12,607 bases of DNA from Candidatus Yonathbacteria bacterium (lineage in GTDB: Bacteria > Patescibacteriota > Minisyncoccia > Phycocordibacterales > UBA1550). The stretch lies in NCBI GenBank assembly GCA_016201355.1, contig JACQCY010000038.1:1-12607 (forward strand). The letters are read 5' to 3'. The notes under the pieces are model-generated. The model saw only the letters and a list, made by a program, of their open reading frames with translations, was not told the origin of the DNA and made no database searches. Made by a program: the position numbers and the translations under genes. Numbering within the stretch: the first letter of the stretch is position 1; each line of letters opens with the position of its first letter. Shown one piece after another: positions 6,188-12,607 of the stretch.

Positions 6188-7054
6188 ATGTATAAAAAAT
6201 TTATCATAACACTGATAACATCCTTAACAATATTTGCGCCAGTATCAGCTCTCGCTCTTTCTTCAGAAATCCATGTTACCAAAGAGGGGAAAGCCGATGT
6301 TTCTTCGGCAAAAGTGATGCAACAGGCGGGAAATACATTTTTTGCGCGCCTTTATTGGGGCGACGCCTTCATCCGCTTCACTATCAAAACGAATTCCTCT
6401 ACGAAATTCTTGCGCGCGACAGGAGAAGCAACAACTATTGGCGAAGTAAAAGAAGGCGATTTGCTTGATGTCTCTGGAGAGCTTCAATCACAAAGTGACA
6501 CATTAACCATAAACGCATCGACAATAAAAAATTCTTCGGTTCAAAAAGAACAAGCTGTCCTTTCGGGTACCGTAACCGCGCTTAATTCTTCCTTAAAACA
6601 ATTCACCCTAAACAATAAAGAACGTGGATTTGTAACCGTGAAGGTGGCGACCTCCACGCAATTCATAAAAGGGAATCGTTCGCTTGATTTGGAACACATT
6701 CGTATCGGCGATCGTATTATCAAGACATCGGGGGACTATGATATTCCATCAAAAACATTTATTGCGAACTCGGTGACCACCTATGTAGATCCCGCATTAT
6801 ATAAACCAAGACTTTTTATTGGTAAACTCACAGAGACTCCGTCATCAATCGAAGCAATTACCATAAAAGTCAGCGTAAGTGACACGCCCTTTTCTGTTTT
6901 CATCGGAAATAATACTGAAATAATGCGAAATAGCCGAAGCACGACAACAATACAAAGATTTATCAAAGGTGATACCATCCGCATCTATGGCACCCGCCGT
7001 GAAATTGACGAGCCGATTATTGACGCAGAAGTGGTTCGTAATACGAACTTATAG
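6188..7054 (+). CDS. secreted protein with three DUF5666-like beta-rich repeats
   Basis: The protein begins with a signal peptide: Lys at 3-4, a hydrophobic core (5-19) and a likely cleavage after A-L-A (residue 23). The exported part consists of three divergent beta-rich repeats at about 27-118, 122-202 and 209-288. Each has the pattern G-x-V/A...F-T-hydrophobic...T-x-(F/I), then a GD-hydrophobic-x-(V/I)-x-G signature (EGDLLDVSG 89-97; IGDRIIKTSG 173-182; KGDTIRIYG 260-268), and ends in a 'hydrophobic-x-A' strand. This resembles DUF5666 / OB-like repeats common in predicted secreted proteins of Patescibacteria; no enzymatic residues are evident. The start at 6188 gives the signal peptide immediately, with no Shine-Dalgarno site. 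It may once have been translationally coupled to the exonuclease upstream. Its function is unknown and nothing links it to DNA repair. Confidence 0.75.
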   Translation: MYKKFIITLITSLTIFAPVSALALSSEIHVTKEGKADVSSAKVMQQAGNTFFARLYWGDAFIRFTIKTNSSTKFLRATGEATTIGEVKEGDLLDVSGELQSQSDTLTINASTIKNSSVQKEQAVLSGTVTALNSSLKQFTLNNKERGFVTVKVATSTQFIKGNRSLDLEHIRIGDRIIKTSGDYDIPSKTFIANSVTTYVDPALYKPRLFIGKLTETPSSIEAITIKVSVSDTPFSVFIGNNTEIMRNSRSTTTIQRFIKGDTIRIYGTRREIDEPIIDAEVVRNTNL

Positions 7055-7093
7055 CAAATTACATAGGACTCGCCTGTGGGGAACAGATGTTTT

Positions 7094-7121
7094 TTGTTAA
7101 CTCCACGCCATCTGATACAAT
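7094..7121 (+). promoter_or_regulatory. promoter of the helicase-nuclease gene
   Basis: TTGTTA (7094-7099), a 16-base spacer and TACAAT (7116-7121), with an additional TGn extension (TGATACAAT from 7113). The box ends 6 bases before ATG 7128, so the transcript would start at or near the start codon. It probably drives helicase, mutY and nth together. Confidence 0.6.
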
Positions 7122-7127
7122 GCCTGT

Positions 7128-10100
7128 ATGGCACTCTCTTTTGAAGAACGGTACGCCAAGCTCAATACCACACAAAGACTGGCAGTTGATACGACCGAGG
7201 GGCCGGTTTTAGTCGTGGCGGGACCGGGGTCGGGGAAGACGGAACTCTTGTCGCTTAGGGTGGGTAATATTTTAAAACAAGGGCAAGTATCACCCCACAA
7301 TATCCTCTGTCTTACCTTTACGGACAGTGGCGCGCTTAATATGCGTGAACGATTGGTTGACCTTATCGGCAAAGACGCTTATCGAGTCTCTATTTTTACT
7401 TTTCACGCTTTTTGTAATCATATTATTGCGCGCTATCCAGAATATTTTTGGTCTGCCACTCATTTTTCGCAAGCAAATGATATTGCGCGCGCGGAAATAC
7501 TTACCGAGATTTTTTCCTCTCTTCCGCACAAGCACCCGCTTGCAAGCTTTCATCCGGAAAAAGGTTTTGTTTATTTACGCGATACAGCAGACCGTATCAA
7601 ACACATCAAAAGTTATGGTCTGAACGCTCTCGAATATGAAGCGGTCATTAAAGAACTCCCGAAAGAGTACGCTAAAATAAGCACCATCCTCACCGATTGG
7701 CCAGAGCGATTATCTATTAAAAATTTAGAAATAATTTCAACTATCGCCCTCTCCCTCGACGCACTAAAAGGCACGACCTCTCTCTATCTCGCGAGGACAC
7801 TCAAACAAGCCATGGTCGCATCAGAAGCGCTCGGTAAAACAACACCGCTCGCTGATTGGAAGTCAGAATATACCGTAAAAGACGAAGATAGACTCTGTCT
7901 CAAAGACGCGTATAATAAAGAAAAAATATTTGCCGTAGCGGAAATATACAAACGCTATCAGGTCGCTTGCTATGAGCGAGCGCTCTATGATTATGACGAT
8001 ATGATTATCGAGGTAGCTCACGCGCTCAAAAGAGAATCAATCTTGCGAAATGCTCTTGAGGAGCAGTATCAATATATTATGATTGATGAGTTTCAAGATA
8101 CCAATGAAGCTCAGATGTCGCTCGTGCGCGCTATTACCGGAAATACTATTCATGAAGGTCGCCCCAATGTGTGCGTCGTGGGGGACGATGACCAAGCTAT
8201 TTATAAATTCCAAGGCGCTGAGATTTCGCATATTATAGATTTTCGCGACACTACCTATACCGATGTAAAAACTATTGTTCTTGATAAAAATTATCGCTCT
8301 ACGGCGCCGGTTCTCAACCTTGCGCGAACACTCATCACACAGGGAAGCGGACGCCTAGAAAACAAATATAAAGATATCTCGAAATTGCTTTCTTCGGAAA
8401 ATAAAGCGCTTCCCCAAGGGGCAATTACCATACATTCATATTCAAGCGATGTAGAGGAGTACGCGCATGTGGCGCGCGCGGTGCGAGAAGCGATGGACAA
8501 AGGCGCAGAACCTAATGACATTGCAATACTTTCGCGAGGACATCGAGAACTCCGCGCAATCCTTCCCTACCTCGACCGCGAGCAAATCCCGTATGAGTAT
8601 GTTAAAAAAGCGAATGTTTTTGATGAACCGCATGTAAAAATACTCATTGATATGTGCGCCTATATTTCCTCGATAATGAAACAGGAGGGGACAGCGGAGC
8701 ATCTCTTGCCCCATTTTCTCGCGCATCCGTGTTTTCATATAGACCGACAAGAACTTTTCTCTTTTGCGGTAGAGATTAAAGAAAAACACCAGAGCTGGAC
8801 TGAGGCGCTTATTAAAACAGAGTTGCCCCACATTAAAGAACTGGGGGGACTTCTTGCTGAGCTCGCCATAGAAGGAGCGACCACCCCCCTTGAACATATT
8901 TTGGAAACATTTATGACTAAAAGCGGTTTTAAAGAATTTTATTTCTCGCGCGAAACGATTAAAAAAAGCCCAACTACCTATGTTTCCTTTCTCGCGAGCT
9001 TAAAAACTTTTATTGAAAGTCTTCGTGAATGGAAAGAAGGGGATGCACTTTTTGTTTCAGATGTGGCGCCGTTTGTACAAATGCATATTGACCACGATAT
9101 CGCGCTCATTTCGGAATCTCCTTTTATGAAAGACGAGAACTCGGTGCAACTTATGACTGCACATAAATCAAAGGGATTGGAGTTTGGCACGGTCTTCATT
9201 ATCTCTGCACACGACAAGCTCTGGACGAGACCTCCGCGCACCAATATCGCTCCGCTCCCGTCTCCTCTCTTGCCCCTGATGCAACCGGCAGGAGATACCG
9301 AGGACGACTTCATCCGACTCCTCTATGTGGCAATAACCCGCGCAAAACACACGCTCCACATATCAAGCCACGAAACTCCAGTGCGATTTCTTCCTGAAGG
9401 AACCGCTCACGCTGAAAAAGCCACGAGTGTGCCTATTGAAGCGCACGAAAACGCGCTCGCTCTCTCAAAAGCGCCCTACAAAGAAAATGAGTGGGTACTC
9501 CTCAAAAGACTCATTCAAAACTACCATATGCCCGTAACCCATCTCAATAATTTTGTGAACATCCTCGAGGGCGGACCGCTCTACTTTCTCGAACAAAATC
9601 TTCTCCGATTTCCTCAACCAATGAATACTTCTGGCGTATACGGCACGGCAATGCATAAAGCGATTGAAGAAATAATTATGTACCCGAAATTTAATGCGGG
9701 AGAAAAAGCTCCACTAACACACATTATCGCAATTTTCCACAAAGAAATAAATCGCGGGAGACTTCCAAAAAAAGAACAAACAAAACAAACCGAGCGCGGA
9801 GAAAAAGTCCTTGCTCGTTTCTATGAATTGACCGAGGATTACTTTTTGCCTGATGATAAAATTGAAATTGATATGAAGAGCGAAGGAGTGATGATCGGGG
9901 AGGCGCACATCACTGGAAAGCTCGACTTTCTGCGTCTCGCAAACGGCTCCTACGAAGTGCTTGATTTCAAGACAGGGAAAGTATTTCACTCATGGGATGA
10001 AGCGAGAACAGATGTTGATAAAATAAAACTTCATAACTATCGCCTCCAGTTAATCGTCTACAAGCTTCTCCTTGAAAATTCCATCAATTTCAAAGATACT

Positions 10101-10316
10101 CCTGTAGCAAAAAACGCTCTCTTATTTACCGAAGAGGACCCGCTGGCAGAGCTTGCGCTCGATGCCACAGACGTCGAAATTGAGCGCGCAAAAAAACTCA
10201 TTGAAGCCGTCTACAAAAAAATTATCACCCTTGACTTTCCTGACATTTCCGCATATCCAAAAACATATACCGGGGTGTTACAATTTGAAGAGGATTTGAT
10301 AGAGGGAACGAAGTAA
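7128..10316 (+). CDS. UvrD/RecB-type superfamily 1 helicase fused to a PD-(D/E)XK nuclease
   Basis: This 1062-residue protein couples an ATP-driven 3'-5' DNA helicase with a nuclease, as in AddA/RecB-type end-processing enzymes. Helicase motifs in order: Q-motif region (about 13-20), Walker A GPGSGKT (32-38, K37), Ia LTFTDSGAL (62-70), DEFQD (320-324), GDDDQAIYKFQG (352-363), NYRS (388-391), TAHKSKGLEF (677-686) and LLYVAITRAK (731-740). The C-terminal nuclease has G-T-A-M-H843, G-K-L-D933, the core L-D946-F-K948 and a following Q974...Y978, so its active site is complete. No cysteine cluster for an AddB/RecB-like Fe-S site is seen at its end. A partner subunit (AddB-like) is not in the window; the enzyme may act alone. 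The start is placed by the promoter just upstream. mutY follows after 4 bases, suggesting an operon. Confidence 0.92.
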   Translation: MALSFEERYAKLNTTQRLAVDTTEGPVLVVAGPGSGKTELLSLRVGNILKQGQVSPHNILCLTFTDSGALNMRERLVDLIGKDAYRVSIFTFHAFCNHIIARYPEYFWSATHFSQANDIARAEILTEIFSSLPHKHPLASFHPEKGFVYLRDTADRIKHIKSYGLNALEYEAVIKELPKEYAKISTILTDWPERLSIKNLEIISTIALSLDALKGTTSLYLARTLKQAMVASEALGKTTPLADWKSEYTVKDEDRLCLKDAYNKEKIFAVAEIYKRYQVACYERALYDYDDMIIEVAHALKRESILRNALEEQYQYIMIDEFQDTNEAQMSLVRAITGNTIHEGRPNVCVVGDDDQAIYKFQGAEISHIIDFRDTTYTDVKTIVLDKNYRSTAPVLNLARTLITQGSGRLENKYKDISKLLSSENKALPQGAITIHSYSSDVEEYAHVARAVREAMDKGAEPNDIAILSRGHRELRAILPYLDREQIPYEYVKKANVFDEPHVKILIDMCAYISSIMKQEGTAEHLLPHFLAHPCFHIDRQELFSFAVEIKEKHQSWTEALIKTELPHIKELGGLLAELAIEGATTPLEHILETFMTKSGFKEFYFSRETIKKSPTTYVSFLASLKTFIESLREWKEGDALFVSDVAPFVQMHIDHDIALISESPFMKDENSVQLMTAHKSKGLEFGTVFIISAHDKLWTRPPRTNIAPLPSPLLPLMQPAGDTEDDFIRLLYVAITRAKHTLHISSHETPVRFLPEGTAHAEKATSVPIEAHENALALSKAPYKENEWVLLKRLIQNYHMPVTHLNNFVNILEGGPLYFLEQNLLRFPQPMNTSGVYGTAMHKAIEEIIMYPKFNAGEKAPLTHIIAIFHKEINRGRLPKKEQTKQTERGEKVLARFYELTEDYFLPDDKIEIDMKSEGVMIGEAHITGKLDFLRLANGSYEVLDFKTGKVFHSWDEARTDVDKIKLHNYRLQLIVYKLLLENSINFKDTPVAKNALLFTEEDPLAELALDATDVEIERAKKLIEAVYKKIITLDFPDISAYPKTYTGVLQFEEDLIEGTK

Positions 10317-10320
10317 TACA

Positions 10321-11193
10321 ATGCAAAGAAAAGATATCGCCGTATTCCAAAAGAAGATTTGGGTATTCTATAAAAAAGAGGGGAGACATAATCTGCCGTG
10401 GCGAAAGACGAAAGATTCGTACAAAATACTTATTTCGGAAGTGATGCTTCAGCAGACGCAGGTGGGGCGGGTGCTTGAAGAATATCCACAATTTTTGAAA
10501 GTGTTTCCAAATATTGAAGCGCTGGCAGATGCATCATTTGCTGATATTCTCAAAACTTGGCAGGGGATGGGGTACAATCGTCGAGCGCTCGCGCTCCATC
10601 GCCTCGCAAAAGAAATCGTGGAAAAATATGGAGGCAAAGTCCCGCACACGCGCGCCGAGCTTGAGACGCTCCCCGGCATTGGTCCCTATACTGCAGGAGC
10701 AATTCTCGCTTTTGCCTTTAATAAACCAGAAATTTTCATTGAAACGAACATTCGCCGAGTGTTCATTCATCATTTTTTCCCTCGCCCCGCCCTTTCTAAA
10801 ATCCCCAAGGGCGGGGCGAGGGGATACCAACCTGGAGGTTCAACCTCCAAGTTGGTGAGAGACAGAGAAATTTTGTCGCTCGTTGAACAAACACTCGATA
10901 CAAAAAATCCGCGCGAATGGTACTGGGCGCTTATAGATTATGGCGCGCAGTTGCCAAAAATTGAAAAAATAAATCCAAACAAACGAAGCAAACATTATAC
11001 AAAACAAAGCTCGTTCAAAGGATCGCTTCGAGAACTCCGTGGAAAAATAATTCGGACACTCAGTAAACAGCCGGCAACTTTCCTCGCGCTCAAGAGTGTA
11101 TCTGACAATGACCCACGAACCAAAGAAGCGCTTGACGCGCTTATTAAAGACAAGCTCATCAAGTATGAAAAAAGAAAATACCAAATTGCTTAA
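10321..11193 (+). CDS. mutY: A/G-specific adenine glycosylase-like HhH-GPD protein, cluster-less, with in-frame repeat insertion
   Basis: MutY-type glycosylases excise adenine opposite 8-oxoguanine. The HhH-GPD core is clear: S-E40-V-M-L-Q-Q-T-Q (catalytic Glu equivalent of E. coli E37), GMGYNRRA (82-89), helix-hairpin-helix L-P-G-I-G-P-Y-T-A-G-A (117-127) and F-I-E141-T-N, where the family's catalytic Asp is Glu. After D-Y-G-A (206-209) the usual four-cysteine Fe-S loop is absent: the protein contains no cysteine at all. The C-terminal NUDIX-like 8-oxoG-reading domain is also missing; the last ~60 residues look like a small winged-helix-like segment instead. Residues about 154-179 (P-R-P-A-L...S-K-L-V) are encoded by two perfect or near-perfect hairpins and expand a normally short loop. 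The gene sits 4 bases after the helicase gene and overlaps nth. Substrate specificity is therefore uncertain. Confidence 0.87.
   Translation: MQRKDIAVFQKKIWVFYKKEGRHNLPWRKTKDSYKILISEVMLQQTQVGRVLEEYPQFLKVFPNIEALADASFADILKTWQGMGYNRRALALHRLAKEIVEKYGGKVPHTRAELETLPGIGPYTAGAILAFAFNKPEIFIETNIRRVFIHHFFPRPALSKIPKGGARGYQPGGSTSKLVRDREILSLVEQTLDTKNPREWYWALIDYGAQLPKIEKINPNKRSKHYTKQSSFKGSLRELRGKIIRTLSKQPATFLALKSVSDNDPRTKEALDALIKDKLIKYEKRKYQIA
10779..10856. repeat. double-hairpin palindromic element embedded in frame in mutY
   Basis: First hairpin: perfect 16-base GC-rich arms CCCTCGCCCCGCCCTT (10779-10794) and its complement (10807-10822), 12-base loop. Second hairpin starts four bases later: 15-base arms (10826-10840 and 10842-10856) with one mismatch around a single central base. 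Together 78 bases, exactly 26 codons, with no stop in the reading frame used. Base composition of the first hairpin is far more GC-rich than surrounding DNA. The encoded residues fall in a loop where MutY of E. coli has roughly 17 fewer residues. It resembles in principle the palindromic elements that insert into rickettsial genes. Confidence 0.72.
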
Positions 11194-11848
11194 AGTGATA
11201 CGCGTTCTTGAGCGTCTTTTTCCTAACCCCAAATGCGCGCTCCATTACCGCACTCCGTTTCAGCTCCTCGTCGCGGTCATTTTGTCGGCACAATGCACCG
11301 ATAAAAAAGTGAACGAGATAACTGTAAAACTTTTTAAAAAATACAAGACGCTTGATGATTATGTTTCCGCAAAGCCATCCGAATTTGAACGCGATATTTA
11401 TTCAACAGGATTTTATAAAAACAAAACAAAAAATATTCTCTCTGCGGCGAAAACAATCAAAAAAGATTTCGGAGGGAAAGTACCAAAAACGATGGGGGAG
11501 ATGGTCAAAATCCCCGGAATTGGGCGCAAGACCGCAAATGTAGTGCTTGGCGAGCTTTACGGCACAGCTGAAGGAATAGCGGTAGATACGCATGTAATCC
11601 GCCTTTCCCGCCTTCTCGGACTCACCAAACATACCGATGCCACAAGAATAGAGCGCGACTTAATGAACATCGTACCCAAGAAAGATTGGGTGAGATTTTC
11701 CCATATGCTTATACTATACGGAAGAGAATATTTCCCCGCACGGTGTAACCATTTCAACTGTCCGACTTTGTTTTCTTATGAGCAAAGCGAATTAGAAAAC
11801 AAGAGTATTTCTTGTGGTGCACTTAAGAAATTTTATGCGAAAAGTTAA
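11165..11848 (+). CDS. nth: endonuclease III-like DNA glycosylase/AP lyase with degenerate Fe-S site
   Basis: Endonuclease III removes oxidised pyrimidines and cleaves the resulting abasic site. The 227-residue protein shows L-L-V-A-V-I-L-S-A-Q (34-43) near the N-terminus, helix-hairpin-helix I-P-G-I-G-R-K122-T-A-N-V-V with the catalytic lysine, and A-V-D141-T-H-V with the catalytic aspartate, so catalysis should be intact. The C-terminal C-x6-C-x2-C-x5-C cluster motif is not: where E. coli has G-R-Y-T-C the sequence is G-R-E-Y-F190, and the remaining cysteines are C194, C199 and C217 in irregular spacing. A canonical 4Fe-4S cluster is unlikely. I chose ATG 11165, not the in-frame ATG 11096, because upstream residues are an unconserved Ser/Lys-rich stretch translated from inside mutY. 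The gene overlaps mutY by 29 bases, implying translational coupling. Confidence 0.9.
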   Translation: MKKENTKLLKVIRVLERLFPNPKCALHYRTPFQLLVAVILSAQCTDKKVNEITVKLFKKYKTLDDYVSAKPSEFERDIYSTGFYKNKTKNILSAAKTIKKDFGGKVPKTMGEMVKIPGIGRKTANVVLGELYGTAEGIAVDTHVIRLSRLLGLTKHTDATRIERDLMNIVPKKDWVRFSHMLILYGREYFPARCNHFNCPTLFSYEQSELENKSISCGALKKFYAKS

Positions 11849-11857
11849 TTCAAAGTA

Positions 11858-11866
11858 TGATACAAT
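11858..11866 (+). promoter_or_regulatory. extended -10 promoter of the YbhB-like gene
   Basis: TGATACAAT, identical to the box before the helicase gene, in the 24-base gap after nth. It ends 6 bases before ATG 11873. No -35 box is visible at the expected distance. Confidence 0.55.
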
Positions 11867-11872
11867 ATTTTA

Positions 11873-12475
11873 ATGAGACCTATTGGATGGATATTTCTGG
11901 CCGTATTTATTATACTTATTGTATTAGGATATTTTTTGTTCACCAAAATCAAAATATCGGGACCATCGCAACCGGCAAATATTAACACACCTTCTCTTAC
12001 GACTGAGAAGGAATTCACTCTTCAGCAAGAACATATGTCTCTCACCATTACGAGTCCAGCTTTTGAGATGAATGGGTCAATCCCGTCTCGTTTTACCTGC
12101 GACGGTGATAATATTTCACCTGCGCTCAATTTTTCAAATATCCCCGAGGGAACACAGAGTTTTGCTCTCACGATGGAAGACCCCGATGTGCCAAAGACTG
12201 TGCGCGCGGATGGAATGTGGAACCACTTACTTGTGTGGAATATACCGCCACAAACAACACGAATAGAGGAAGGAAAGAACCCTCCGGGAATCGTTGGCGC
12301 AAATACCGGAGGCAAAATGTTGTATGCGGGTCCTTGCCCACCCGACCGTGAACACAGGTATATCTTCACGCTCTACGCGCTTGATTCACTTCTGTCTCTG
12401 CCCAACAGCGCAACAAAAGAGGAATTGTTTCAGGAAATTTCTCCTCACCTTATTGAACAGGCGAAACTGTATTAG
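11873..12475 (+). CDS. membrane-anchored YbhB/YbcL-family (PEBP fold) protein, C-terminally altered
   Basis: The first 24 residues hold a single membrane segment (about 5-24) preceded by Arg, so the domain is probably anchored outside the membrane. Residues 56-200 match the phosphatidylethanolamine-binding / YbhB-YbcL family: F-E-M-N-G-x-I-P-x-(R/K)-(F/Y)-T-C-D-G-x-N-x-S-P (64-83), M-E-D-P-D-V-P (101-107), W-N-H118-L-L-V-W-N-I-P (116-125), Y-A-G-P-C-P-P (151-157) and H161-R-Y-x-F-x-L-Y-A-L-D. These residues form the small anion pocket of the fold; the ligand and role in this organism are unknown. The C-terminal helix stops at ...E-Q-A-K-L-Y, where family members usually continue with a few residues such as I-G-x-Y-x-R. 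The stop codon lies next to an insertion sequence end, so the tail was probably replaced by it. The gene has its own promoter and no Shine-Dalgarno site. Confidence 0.88.
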   Translation: MRPIGWIFLAVFIILIVLGYFLFTKIKISGPSQPANINTPSLTTEKEFTLQQEHMSLTITSPAFEMNGSIPSRFTCDGDNISPALNFSNIPEGTQSFALTMEDPDVPKTVRADGMWNHLLVWNIPPQTTRIEEGKNPPGIVGANTGGKMLYAGPCPPDREHRYIFTLYALDSLLSLPNSATKEELFQEISPHLIEQAKLY

Positions 12476-12607
12476 TTCACTACATATGAGAATTTTCTCG
12501 GTTCTTCATATAATACTCCTCCGGAGAAACAAAACCAAGAGAAGTATGCGGTCGCACCGTATTGTAGTACCGCACATATTCCTGTAATTTCTCATTGACT
12601 TTGCCTA
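12468..12607 (-). mobile_element. right end of an insertion sequence (IS3/IS481-like), continuing beyond the window
   Basis: The transposase fragment below lies in the last 128 bases. Its outer border is inferred: TGT at 12468-12470 on the plus strand, i.e. the element would end ...ACA, as in many IS3/IS481-type ends, and this point coincides with where the YbhB family match breaks off. The other end and any target duplication are outside the window, so the border could be off by several bases. Confidence 0.5.
12480..12607 (-). CDS. transposase / integrase-core C-terminal fragment (partial at window edge)
   Basis: Reading the minus strand from the right edge gives 41 residues ending at a TAG (12480-12482). 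The fragment contains Y-V-R-Y-Y-N-T-V-R-P-H-T-S-L-G-F-V-S-P-E-E-Y-Y, the typical end of DDE (rve) integrase-core transposases of the IS3 and IS481 families, where the 'YN..RPH.SLG..(T/S)P.E(Y/F)' block follows the third catalytic residue. The catalytic DDE residues are upstream, outside the window, so activity cannot be judged. The gene converges on the YbhB-like gene with only four bases between the two stop codons. Confidence 0.8.
   Translation of the reverse strand, partial: GKVNEKLQEYVRYYNTVRPHTSLGFVSPEEYYMKNRENSHM

Noticed and set aside
10762..10769. TTCATTCA in mutY resembling the heptamer repeats at 6066 and 6171
   Set aside because: It lies ten bases from the mutY hairpins, has no partner on the other side, and simply encodes part of F-I-H-H.
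11096..11164. Upstream ATG for nth with 23 extra residues
   Set aside because: The extra residues are an out-of-frame reading of the mutY 3' end, with no family match and no ribosome binding site.
1..12607. tRNA, rRNA or CRISPR content
   Set aside because: No cloverleaf-like segment, rRNA core sequence or regularly spaced direct repeat was seen on either strand.

Overview
The window looks like a chromosomal piece of a Candidate Phyla Radiation / Patescibacteria genome, most likely a Parcubacteria-type lineage. The reasons are moderate GC, tightly packed genes, reduced versions of conserved repair proteins (a UvrA without its insertion domain, MutY and Nth without a usable 4Fe-4S cysteine set), a secreted DUF5666-like protein and start codons mostly without Shine-Dalgarno sites. 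UGA is used as a stop (uvrB, the exonuclease), so this is not a lineage that recodes UGA. The assignment rests on protein character only, because no rRNA or tRNA is present.

Layout. 1-268: a small minus-strand gene for a Cys-containing basic protein, divergent from uvrB. 269-2284: uvrB. 2285-2867: a second minus-strand orphan gene with its own promoter, strong Shine-Dalgarno site and terminator, divergent from uvrA. 2868-5465: uvrA. 5488-6078: a DEDDh-type exonuclease. 6066-6177: a 98-bp near-perfect palindrome flanked by 7-bp direct repeats, resembling a miniature transposable element. 6188-7054: a secreted protein of three DUF5666-like repeats. 7128-10316: a UvrD/RecB-type helicase fused to a PD-(D/E)XK nuclease. 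10321-11193 and 11165-11848: mutY and nth, tightly linked downstream, with a double hairpin embedded in frame in mutY. 11873-12475: a membrane-anchored YbhB/PEBP-family protein. 12480-12607: the C-terminal end of an insertion-sequence transposase on the minus strand, running off the window.

How the genes work together. UvrA and UvrB recognise bulky lesions. UvrC and the displacing helicase UvrD would normally complete the pathway, and UvrC is not here. The helicase-nuclease is an end-processing or recombination candidate. MutY and Nth are base-excision glycosylases and the exonuclease may trim 3' ends. The window is therefore a DNA-repair cluster, interrupted by two orphan genes and at least two repeat or mobile insertions.

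Expression. Five plus-strand genes have an extended -10 box (TGnTAnnnT) only 6-10 bases before the chosen ATG, which predicts leaderless mRNAs. The two minus-strand orphans instead have -35/-10 promoters, 30-40-base leaders sharing a TAATA...GTACAAAA element, strong Shine-Dalgarno sites and AGA/AGG-rich arginine codons. They therefore look different in origin and in mode of translation from the repair genes around them. The sequence supports the promoters and repeats directly; functions of the orphans are unknown.
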